Source of the DNA: Dyadobacter sediminis
Lineage (GTDB): Bacteria; Bacteroidota; Bacteroidia; Cytophagales; Spirosomataceae
Assembly (NCBI RefSeq): GCF_005860765.1
Contig: NZ_VCEI01000029.1
Span: forward strand, 62,001 to 126,000
Reading direction: 5' to 3'
DNA length: 64,000 nt
The notes under the pieces were generated by a model. That model was not told where the DNA came from and ran no database searches. It worked only from the letters and a program-made list of their open reading frames with translations. Both the position numbers and the translations under genes were made by a program. Shown here in pieces: positions 1-7,481 of the stretch (its first letter is position 1; each line of letters begins with the position of its first letter).

Positions 1-2360
1 TAGTCCTGAATCACCTTTCTTTCGGTTTCCGTCTGAATGGCCTGCTGCAGAATTTCCCTTACCTTACCTTCCGACTCAAATACATGCAGTTTCAGTTCTC
101 CATCAATGTGCTTCTGAATATCAGTTACTTTAAGCTCGTCCGTTTCCAATGCATTCTTTAGAGTCGTCTGGCTCCCGGACAGCATATTTTTCTCCTTTTC
201 CAGCGTATCGACGTTCTTTTCGGCTTGTTCGTACAGATGGATGATTTCCTTGTAACCGGATTTCAAACCGGAAATCTTTTCAGAAATGGCCGATTTTTCC
301 TGCCCTTCAAAATCAGCAGGATTTACTTTTTTAAGCTGGCTTGTTAATGTTGCAGCTGTATTGTCAAGTTTAAGGATTTCGTTACGCAGGTTTTGCAGCG
401 GCTTTTCAATCTTTTCCTCTTTTTCAATCAACGCCGTTTCAAGCTGGGCTGACAAGCTTTTCAGTTCCGTTTCCGCTTCTCTGATCCTGCTCTGGTTTTT
501 ACTTACTTTTTGAAAATAGTTCTGAAAACCATCGCGGTCATTTTTATCAAACCGGCTCCATGTAAATTCCTTGTCATGCAGTTCCATGCGGTTTTTGGCT
601 TCCAGCCAGCGTTGCTTGATAGCCGCTTTCTGTTTTTCAAGATTTTCGATCTGGTTAAACATACGCTCAACCGGCGATTGTACGCGCTGCAGGGATTTCT
701 CCTTTTCATTCCATGCTGCACTGCGTTTCTCAATGTCCTTTATTTCTTCCGAAAGGGAAAAATCAGCGTGCAGAACCGCGGGATGATGGCCGGAACCGCA
801 AAGCGGACAAGGCTCGCCATCCGTCAGGCTGCCTGCAAACTGCTGCAAAGCCAGTTTGGTATTGGCCTGAAGCAACTGATCATGAAGTAATTTCTTTTTG
901 TTTTCAATATCAGCAAGACATTCCTGCACTGCATTTTGAAACGACTCTATCGAAAAATCATTTAAACGATTCAGAGAAAAAGTCTGCGTAATTTCCTCTA
1001 ACTTAAGTTTCAGTTCTTCCTGCTGCGTACTGATTGCAGCCTGTAATCCTTCGGCTTCTTTCTTGATGGAAATCCGGTCTTCATTAAGTGTGTCCAGCTT
1101 GTCAAACCACGATTTTGCAAGGCTTATTTCCTGAATATCTGCATACTGGCTTTTACGCTGTTCGTTTTCTGCTTCCTTTTCCAGCTTTTGATTTCTGAGC
1201 AGATCAATGGCAATTTCCTTTTGTTTCAGCTGCTCTTCTCCTCTTGCAAGCGCACCTTTCTTTTTTTCTGCCGATAAAGTGTTTTCAAGAATCAGTATGA
1301 CCTTTTCCAGCTCCTCAGCCGTATCCAGCAATTCTTCTTTTTTCTCGTATTGCGGCTTTAATCTAAAAAGGACTTCATTTTCTTTTGCTGTAAGAACCGT
1401 CAGTTCAGAAATTCTTTGCTGATTTTTATCATACGTTTGCTGCGCTTTTGAAATGGCCGCGTTCAGGTTTGATTTCTGATCCAGAAACGATCTGAAATGC
1501 AGTGAGCAGATTTCAAAATCCCTCAGCATTTCCTCCCGCTGCTGCATGGCGGCACGTTTTGCTTCCAGCTGCGACAACTGGTTTTTTAACAACTGAATTT
1601 TCTCGCCTGCCAGTTTTTGCTTCTGAAGACTGCTTTCCAGCTCTGTTTGTACCAGAAGCAAATCTTCCAGTTCCCTGATTTTTAATCTTACCCCTTCCCT
1701 TTTCTCCTTTTCTGCATCTATCTTTTCCCGCGCTATTTCCTGCAAACCGAGCAACTGGCCTTCAAAATGAGACAAATTCATGTCATTTGCTTTGGAAAGC
1801 GACCCGACATTCCGGCTCAGGTCATACTTTTCCAGCTGGAAAAGCTCTTTCATCATCTTTGTGCGTTCGCTGTCTTTCAGCTCAATAAATTCCTGAAAAC
1901 GGCCTTGCGGAATGATGATCGTGCGCCGGAAATTGTCATAGCTCAGCCCGACGATGTTTTCCGTCGTTTCATTTTCGGAAAGCGGCAGCCAGCTTTCGTC
2001 ATGCCGGATGTAGGCTTTGCGTTCAAAGGTTTTAACGTCCTTGAAGTTTTTGCTGTTCCGTTTTCCTTTTACGGTAAAGCGGTAATGTCCTGCTTTCTTG
2101 CCGGCAATGCATTCAAAATCAATCAACAAATCGTCCGAGCGGAGATTCATCATATTATAGGTACGATCGTCGCCCGACTTGTTCAGCCGCTCGGTATCCC
2201 CGTACAATGCAAACGTAATGGCTTCGAGAATGGAAGATTTTCCGCTTCCTACCGAACCGAAAATCCCGAAAAGCGACGCATTGGTCAAAGCATCAAAATG
2301 GATTTCCTGCTCGGTCTGGTAAGAATATAAACCTTTTATTTTTAGATATTTGGGTATCAT
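1..2360 (-). CDS. sbcC: Nuclease SbcC, ATPase subunit (C-terminus beyond window)
   Basis: ATPase subunit of the SbcCD (Rad50/Mre11-type) nuclease that processes hairpins and double-strand ends in the cytoplasm. I translated it from ATG at 2360: the N-terminal Walker A GSVGSGKSS lies at residues 35-43, a Q-loop-like IIPQGRFQEF follows, then several hundred residues of Glu/Lys/Leu/Gln-rich coiled coil. In the middle is the zinc hook CPLC (residues 518-521, bases 798-809), flanked by a second coiled coil. About 786 codons are present; the C-terminal Walker B and signature half lies beyond base 1. No stop interrupts the frame. The usual partner sbcD is not upstream, where a GH3-type gene sits instead, so it must lie past the left edge or elsewhere. 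Confidence 0.93.
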   Translation of the reverse strand, partial: MIPKYLKIKGLYSYQTEQEIHFDALTNASLFGIFGSVGSGKSSILEAITFALYGDTERLNKSGDDRTYNMMNLRSDDLLIDFECIAGKKAGHYRFTVKGKRNSKNFKDVKTFERKAYIRHDESWLPLSENETTENIVGLSYDNFRRTIIIPQGRFQEFIELKDSERTKMMKELFQLEKYDLSRNVGSLSKANDMNLSHFEGQLLGLQEIAREKIDAEKEKREGVRLKIRELEDLLLVQTELESSLQKQKLAGEKIQLLKNQLSQLEAKRAAMQQREEMLRDFEICSLHFRSFLDQKSNLNAAISKAQQTYDKNQQRISELTVLTAKENEVLFRLKPQYEKKEELLDTAEELEKVILILENTLSAEKKKGALARGEEQLKQKEIAIDLLRNQKLEKEAENEQRKSQYADIQEISLAKSWFDKLDTLNEDRISIKKEAEGLQAAISTQQEELKLKLEEITQTFSLNRLNDFSIESFQNAVQECLADIENKKKLLHDQLLQANTKLALQQFAGSLTDGEPCPLCGSGHHPAVLHADFSLSEEIKDIEKRSAAWNEKEKSLQRVQSPVERMFNQIENLEKQKAAIKQRWLEAKNRMELHDKEFTWSRFDKNDRDGFQNYFQKVSKNQSRIREAETELKSLSAQLETALIEKEEKIEKPLQNLRNEILKLDNTAATLTSQLKKVNPADFEGQEKSAISEKISGLKSGYKEIIHLYEQAEKNVDTLEKEKNMLSGSQTTLKNALETDELKVTDIQKHIDGELKLHVFESEGKVREILQQAIQTETERKVIQD

Positions 2361-2426
2361 TGATGCGGTTGCTTTTGGCCGCCGGCTGTCAAAAGCATGC
2401 GGCTTTAAATGCAGAGAATAAAAAGG

Positions 2427-3947
2427 TCAGCCGGTGATGTCTTCCAGCAGATCGTCCAGATATTCCCGGCTGTTGCTGAGCCTCGGAACCTTGTTCTGGC
2501 CGCCAAGTTTATGCCGTTTTCCCATCCATGCGTAAAAAGTGCCTGCAGGGACAAAATGGACAAGCGGAGGTAAAAGGGCCATGTCTTTGTACCGCTTGGC
2601 ATCGTAATCGGAATTTACTTTCCTTAATGCCGCATCGAGGATATTTACAAATTCATTCCTGTCTTCAGGTTCTGTTGTAAATTCGATAATCCATTCGTGC
2701 CGGCCGCGGGAACCGTCGCCCATATAAATGGGACCGGCGGTGTAATTAACAACCAGCGAACTGGTTTGCTGTGTAGCTGCCTTGATGGCATAATCTGCAT
2801 TTTCCACGATTACTTCCTCTCCGAATGCATTGATAAAATGCTTTGTACGCCCGCTTACTTTCAGTCTGAACGGATACTTTGACGTAAATTTGACGGTATC
2901 ACCGATCAGATAACGCCATAACCCTGCATTGGTGGATATGACAAGCGCATAATTTTTCCCGACTTCCACTTCATCCAGCAGCAAAGCCTTCGGATGTTTC
3001 TTGCCCACTTCATCCATCGGAATGAATTCATAGAAAATACCATAATCCAGCATCAGCAGCATTTCCCCTACTCTGCTGACATCGTCCTGAATGGCGAAAA
3101 ATCCTTCCGATGCACTGTAAGTTTCCAGATACATGACCTGATCCGAAGGAAAATACTTGCTCATGAACAAATCCCGGTAAGGCTCAAAGGAAACGGCTCC
3201 GTGGATAAAAGCTTCAAAATCCGGCCATACTTCCAGCATGTTCTTTTTGCCTGTCAGTTCCAGAATTTGATCCATCAATACAATGGTCCACGTCGGGACG
3301 CCCAGAATACTGGTTACGTTTTCCTGCGAACAAATGGAAGCCATTTTTTCCAGCTTGCTTTCCCAGTGATCCATAAGCGCCACATCCAGTGGCGGCGTGC
3401 GCATGAATTCAGCCCAGGACGGAAGATTCTGCATGATAACAGCCGATACGTCACCAACCTGAGTATAATCATCAAACGGGTTGGCATGCAAGGTTCCGCC
3501 GATAGACAAACCTTTGCCGTCAAAAACGTTTGTATCCGGACGGTTGTTGATGAGCAGCGTCATCATATCCTTTCCGCCTTCGTAATGACATTCTTCAAGT
3601 GCTTCGGGCGAAACGGGCAAAAATTTACTTCTTGCATTCGTCGTTCCGGACGACTTTGAAAACCATTCTATCTGCGAAGGCCACATGACATTCGGTTCGC
3701 CTTTCAGCACGCGTTCAATATATGGATAAAGCTCCTCGTAAGTAGAGACCGGCACCTGATCCTGAAATTCCTTTATGGATTTGATCTGGCCGTAATTGTA
3801 TCGGCTGCCCCATTCTGTATAGCGGGCAGTTTCTATCAACTCGGAAAAAATGCGCTGCTGGGTTTCAATCGGGTATTTCATAAACTGTTCAATCCTTTCA
3901 AAGCGGCGCTTTAAAAACCAGACAGTCATATTATTAACCAGCTTCAT
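2427..3947 (-). CDS. GH3 auxin-responsive promoter family protein
   Basis: A 506-residue protein of the GH3 family, relatives of acyl-adenylate-forming enzymes that in plants conjugate amino acids to acyl acids. The ATP/AMP-binding loop SSGTTNARSKFLPVS is near residue 95, the family-typical YLETYSASEGFFAIQ is near residue 275, and GLWRYLIGDTVKF is near residue 345. Full length for the family and no signal peptide, so cytoplasmic. Bacterial GH3 members are common in Bacteroidota, but their substrates are not established, so adenylation chemistry is a family inference. The start ATG at 3947 gives MKLVNNMTVWFL. It lies 66 bp upstream of sbcC on the same strand and may be cotranscribed with it. 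Confidence 0.88.
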   Translation of the reverse strand: MKLVNNMTVWFLKRRFERIEQFMKYPIETQQRIFSELIETARYTEWGSRYNYGQIKSIKEFQDQVPVSTYEELYPYIERVLKGEPNVMWPSQIEWFSKSSGTTNARSKFLPVSPEALEECHYEGGKDMMTLLINNRPDTNVFDGKGLSIGGTLHANPFDDYTQVGDVSAVIMQNLPSWAEFMRTPPLDVALMDHWESKLEKMASICSQENVTSILGVPTWTIVLMDQILELTGKKNMLEVWPDFEAFIHGAVSFEPYRDLFMSKYFPSDQVMYLETYSASEGFFAIQDDVSRVGEMLLMLDYGIFYEFIPMDEVGKKHPKALLLDEVEVGKNYALVISTNAGLWRYLIGDTVKFTSKYPFRLKVSGRTKHFINAFGEEVIVENADYAIKAATQQTSSLVVNYTAGPIYMGDGSRGRHEWIIEFTTEPEDRNEFVNILDAALRKVNSDYDAKRYKDMALLPPLVHFVPAGTFYAWMGKRHKLGGQNKVPRLSNSREYLDDLLEDITG

Positions 3948-3995
3948 ATCATTTCAGTAGTTAGGAATTCTCAATTGCAACATTGTAAAATTAGC

Positions 3996-4040
3996 AATAA
4001 AAATGGTGAGAGTACAGTTTTGAACTGTTTCCCTCACCAT
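3996..4040 (-). terminator. Rho-independent terminator after the YeaQ-like gene
   Basis: ATGGTGAG pairs with CTCACCAT, with an inner ACAGTT/AACTGT helix. Read on the minus strand the stem is followed by TTTTTATT. It lies 20 bases past the stop of the YeaQ-like gene. Confidence 0.8.
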
Positions 4041-4059
4041 ACCTTACAAGTGAAATCCT

Positions 4060-4314
4060 TTATGACCTGGTACTAAGTTTCCTGTAAACAAAAAGAAGGA
4101 TGACAGCACCCAGAACTGCAATAAAAAGACTGCTGATGTTGAATCCGTCAACGGTACCGTAACCCAATGCAGAAGATATCCAGCCGCCGATTACAGCACC
4201 TACAATACCGATCAGGATCGTTACGATAAAGCCGCCCGGATCTTTTCCCGGGTGAATTGCTTTGGCAATAGCGCCGGCCACAAGACCGACAATAATCCAT
4301 GTTAAAATTCCCAT
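4060..4314 (-). CDS. GlsB/YeaQ/YmgE family stress-response membrane protein
   Basis: An 84-residue protein of the family annotated as transglycosylase-associated or GlsB/YeaQ/YmgE. Three hydrophobic segments are visible (about residues 4-19, 28-48 and 60-76). The first ends in the conserved AKAIHPGKDPGG loop, and the second carries the glycine-rich GIVGAVIGGWI. It is an inner-membrane protein; homologues are often induced by general stress, but the molecular role is unknown. It is a single gene: its own terminator follows at 3996-4040 and the S41 protease gene stops 71 bp upstream. Confidence 0.9.
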   Translation of the reverse strand: MGILTWIIVGLVAGAIAKAIHPGKDPGGFIVTILIGIVGAVIGGWISSALGYGTVDGFNISSLFIAVLGAVILLFVYRKLSTRS

Positions 4315-4385
4315 GATGCTTAGTTTAGATTAATTATTGTGAACGTTTGTCAATAATAATATAAAAACTATGCCGGTACGGTTAC

Positions 4386-5780
4386 TTATTTATCATGGAA
4401 CATATTACTTCCGCCTGCTTTTTTCTCAATCGTTGATTTAAGTTCTTCTCCGGCATTTTCCTGCACAGTCCTTGTAGTTGCAGCCTGCCGTGCCAGATGC
4501 ATTCCGGTGATCTGAAACAATGCTTCGCCGAGCAAAGGGTCTTTCGGGTTGCCATAAGGATAAAGCGTAATGCCTTCCTTGACTTCCACATCCGGCTTAA
4601 AACCTGTGTAATAATCCGACTGGCGCAGGCTGTTCAGCGATTTGGACACAATGGGCTGCATTCCCCATTTTATACCTTTATCAGCACCGCTGATCGTTAT
4701 GGAACCTACATTTTTGCCGTACGTTTTGTCCCCGACGAGCGTCACTTTCATAAACGGCTTCAATCCGTTGATCAGCAGTTCGCTGGCCGAGGCAGAACGG
4801 GACGAAGTAAGCAAAACAAGATCATTGAGGCTGGATCCGATGTTCTGGCTTTTACTCAGAAATTTGTCGTAAAAGAAAGTTTCCCCGTACTTTTTGCGAT
4901 TTATCTCTGTAATCTGCGGATTGTATTCTTTATAGTAAAATACATCATTGGAAGTTGCTTTTGCGATCAGGCTCGCCAGGTTTGTGGCCGAAGAAACATA
5001 GCCGCCCGGATTGTAACGGAGGTCAACAATAAGCGCATTTACATTTTTTTCCTTGAAAGAACCGAATATTTCATCGAGTTTCTTGTCATACTGCTTGCTG
5101 TCTGCATTACTGTTTGGCCCGGGGATAAACTGATGATAAACGACATAGCCTATCCTTTTATCACCGTAAGTAAACAAAGTATCAAAATATACCGGATCTT
5201 CCTGAAATACGATCGGCGTTACTTCACGGATTACAGTTCCTTCTTCCAGTGCTCCGTCCTTGCTGATTTTTGCCAGCGTATACGTACGCTTGTCTTCGGT
5301 ATTCAGTAACTGGCTGTAATTGGAGCCGGTCAATCTCTGGCCGTTTACGCTGCTGAAAATGTCGCCTCTTGCAAATCCTGCCTTTGCAGCAGGAGAACCC
5401 GGCAATACATAGAACACAACTCCGATTACATTGGTAGTCCCGGACGGATAATAATTCAGCTTGTATTCCATTCCTGTCGTTTTTGACTCGCCGTTCAGGG
5501 AAGCAACCAATTCGTCCGCACTTTCGCGGATGACAGAAAAACGATCTCCCTGCGGACGCAGCGTTGCATCGTATTTGTATAAAAGCGATTCAAAAAGGCT
5601 CTTGATATCTTTGGTGTAATCCGGCTGCGCGGTGATCTGGTCATTCCAGTAATACCAGCTTTTCATCTGGTCGTAAACCCATTGCTTGGTCTGGGTATCG
5701 GAGGCAGGTTCAACGGTTTTGTCACAGGCAGCGAGCAAGGCGGCAAGCACAACAATCGGCAGGAACAGTTTCAATTTCAT
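4386..5780 (-). CDS. S41 family peptidase (PDZ-containing lipoprotein)
   Basis: A 464-residue C-terminal-processing-type serine protease. The N-terminus has a lipoprotein signal with lipobox LAAC (Cys19), so it is probably anchored in the periplasm or outer membrane. An S41 N-terminal helical region precedes a PDZ domain at about residues 110-175 (LPGSPAAKAGFARGDIF). The catalytic core includes IVDLRYNPGG (251-260), the Ser-bearing SASASE (329-334) and the general-base Lys356 in TYGKNVG. The Ser/Lys dyad is therefore intact. Its start is 2 bp after the stop of the ornithine aminotransferase gene, so the two are cotranscribed. The peptide substrate is unknown. Confidence 0.92.
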   Translation of the reverse strand: MKLKLFLPIVVLAALLAACDKTVEPASDTQTKQWVYDQMKSWYYWNDQITAQPDYTKDIKSLFESLLYKYDATLRPQGDRFSVIRESADELVASLNGESKTTGMEYKLNYYPSGTTNVIGVVFYVLPGSPAAKAGFARGDIFSSVNGQRLTGSNYSQLLNTEDKRTYTLAKISKDGALEEGTVIREVTPIVFQEDPVYFDTLFTYGDKRIGYVVYHQFIPGPNSNADSKQYDKKLDEIFGSFKEKNVNALIVDLRYNPGGYVSSATNLASLIAKATSNDVFYYKEYNPQITEINRKKYGETFFYDKFLSKSQNIGSSLNDLVLLTSSRSASASELLINGLKPFMKVTLVGDKTYGKNVGSITISGADKGIKWGMQPIVSKSLNSLRQSDYYTGFKPDVEVKEGITLYPYGNPKDPLLGEALFQITGMHLARQAATTRTVQENAGEELKSTIEKKAGGSNMFHDK

Positions 5781-5782
5781 AG

Positions 5783-7039
5783 TTATGTGTTGATTTCCAG
5801 AAATGCTTCTTCAATGATATTGCATGCGCTGTTCATTTGTTCTTCACTGATTGTCAGTGGCGGCGCAAAGCGGATTTTGTTTCCGTGTGTAGGCTTGCAA
5901 AGCAGCCCTTTGTCCATCATTTTGTAACAAAGCTTCATGGCTGTATCGCTTTCTTCCGAGCCACTGATTACAATGGCATTCAATAGGCCTTTGCCTCTTA
6001 TTGTTTCAATCAGATCACACCGTTTCTGCAGATCAGCCATTCTGTTTCTGAACAGCCGGCCCATTTCTTCCGCGTTTTCGGCAAGATTTTCATTTTGTAC
6101 TACTTCCAGCGCAGCAATCGTAACGGCGCAGGCCAGCGGGTTTCCGCCGTAAGTGGAGCCGTGTTCGCCGGGTGCAATCGTCAGCATGATTTCATCGTTT
6201 GCAAAGGCAGCGGAAACGGGCATCGTACCGCCAGACAATGCTTTTCCCAGCACCAGAATATCGGGTTTTACATTTTCCCAGTCGCATGCCAATCGTTTTC
6301 CGGTGCGTCCGATGCCGGTCTGCACTTCGTCAGCAATAAAAAGCACGTTATATTTTGTACACAATTCCCGTACGCCTTTTAGGTATCCGTCTTCCGGAAC
6401 CACTACGCCGGCTTCGCCCTGAATCGGTTCCACCATAAAACCGGCAACATTCGGATCCCGGCTCAGAACTTCTTCCAGTGCGTTTAGATCATCGTAAGGA
6501 ATAATCTGAAAGCCCGGCAGGAACGGGCCGTAATCATTTGTACTCGACGGGTCCGTTGAAGCAGAAATGGCCGCCAGCGTTCTTCCCCAGAAATTGCCGG
6601 ATGCAAAGAGCATTCTCGCCTTATCCGGTTCAATACCCTTTACTTTATACGCCCATTTTCTGGTCAGCTTCAAAGCCGTTTCACCGCCTTCCACACCGGA
6701 ATTCATCATCAGAACCTTGTCGTAGCCAAAATACTCACAAAGAAACTTCTCGCATTCGCCAAGCCTGTCGTTATAAAAGGCGCGGGATGTCAAAGTCAGT
6801 TTTTGAGCCTGTTCGATCAATGCATTGACAATATGCGGGTGACAGTGGCCCTGGCTTACAGCGCTGTATGCAGATAAAAAATCGAAATACTGCTTTCCTT
6901 CCGCATCCCATACATAAACGCCCTGACCTTTCGTCAGCACTACGGGCATCGGTTTGTAATTATGTGCTCCGAACCGGTATTCCAGCTCTATTGCTTGCTG
7001 TGTAACACGATGTTCCAGTGTATCTGCGTAGACGTCCAT
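5783..7039 (-). CDS. rocD: Ornithine--oxo-acid transaminase
   Basis: A 418-residue class-III aminotransferase that converts ornithine and 2-oxoglutarate to glutamate semialdehyde and glutamate. Visible landmarks are [20 protein letters not shown] near residue 51, the cofactor-stacking region [19 protein letters not shown] near 113, the pyridoxal-phosphate-contacting Asp in [14 protein letters not shown] (Asp237), and Lys266 in LGKALSGG, which forms the Schiff base. Length and motifs fit ornithine rather than acetylornithine transaminase. It is the first gene of an operon with the S41 protease. The functional link between the two is not evident. Confidence 0.93.
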   Translation of the reverse strand: MDVYADTLEHRVTQQAIELEYRFGAHNYKPMPVVLTKGQGVYVWDAEGKQYFDFLSAYSAVSQGHCHPHIVNALIEQAQKLTLTSRAFYNDRLGECEKFLCEYFGYDKVLMMNSGVEGGETALKLTRKWAYKVKGIEPDKARMLFASGNFWGRTLAAISASTDPSSTNDYGPFLPGFQIIPYDDLNALEEVLSRDPNVAGFMVEPIQGEAGVVVPEDGYLKGVRELCTKYNVLFIADEVQTGIGRTGKRLACDWENVKPDILVLGKALSGGTMPVSAAFANDEIMLTIAPGEHGSTYGGNPLACAVTIAALEVVQNENLAENAEEMGRLFRNRMADLQKRCDLIETIRGKGLLNAIVISGSEESDTAMKLCYKMMDKGLLCKPTHGNKIRFAPPLTISEEQMNSACNIIEEAFLEINT

Positions 7040-7095
7040 TGCTATTTCGGCGAGTAAACTTGTATAATTCTATTTAGGTAGCTGTCAGCAATCAG

Positions 7096-7137
7096 CTTTT
7101 GGCTTTTGACTTTTGGCTTTTGGCTTTTGGCTTTTGG
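7096..7137. repeat. Heptanucleotide tandem repeat (CTTTTGG)x6
   Basis: Six direct copies of CTTTTGG lie head to tail; only the second carries a substitution (final G to A). The tract is in the intergenic region between rocD and the thiamin receptor, upstream of rocD and outside any gene. It is preceded by GCTGTCAGCAATCAG. Confidence 0.95.
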
Positions 7138-7290
7138 GCAAACAAATAACTGATATAAAGCAGTTTGTAAAAAAACTTAATCCGAACTGATTTTAATTCA
7201 TTATTTATGTAAAAATAGTCAAAAGCCTGATATAAAACGGGCTGTTCACCACTTAGTGAACGGTTGTTTTTTATTTAAATCCGGTTTATG

Positions 7291-7321
7291 TTGAATCATC
7301 GGTTGATGTGCATTAGCTTTG
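7291..7321 (+). promoter_or_regulatory. Bacteroidota-type promoter for the TPP-riboswitch transcript
   Basis: TTG at 7291-7293, 20 bases, then TAGCTTTG at 7314-7321, matching the TTG...TAnnTTTG consensus. Transcription would begin just before the aptamer at 7328. Confidence 0.65.
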
Positions 7322-7327
7322 CACCGT

Positions 7328-7411
7328 AATCTCAAAGGGGTGCCCTACCAAACGGGCTGAGATCATACCCATAATACCTGATCCGGGTAATGCCGGCGTA
7401 GGAAGAGAAAA
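7328..7411 (+). ncRNA. TPP riboswitch (THI element)
   Basis: The diagnostic blocks are all present in order: GGGGTGCC, GGGCTGAGATCATACCC, ACCTGATCCGGGTAATGCC and GGCGTAGG. A short closing helix is possible between TCTC at the 5' end and GAGA at the 3' end. The aptamer binds thiamin pyrophosphate and normally turns off the downstream gene. That gene, 71 bases on, is a TonB-dependent receptor rather than a biosynthetic enzyme, which points to thiamin-responsive uptake. CCCCTT at 7449-7454 is complementary to AAGGGG inside the aptamer (7335-7340) and could contribute to switching; this is inference. Confidence 0.95.
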
Positions 7412-7481
7412 TTTCATTTAACAATTTATTTACCTTAAGGATAGGTGGCCCCTTGCCTGTTCGTGACTTATTCTTATCGCA

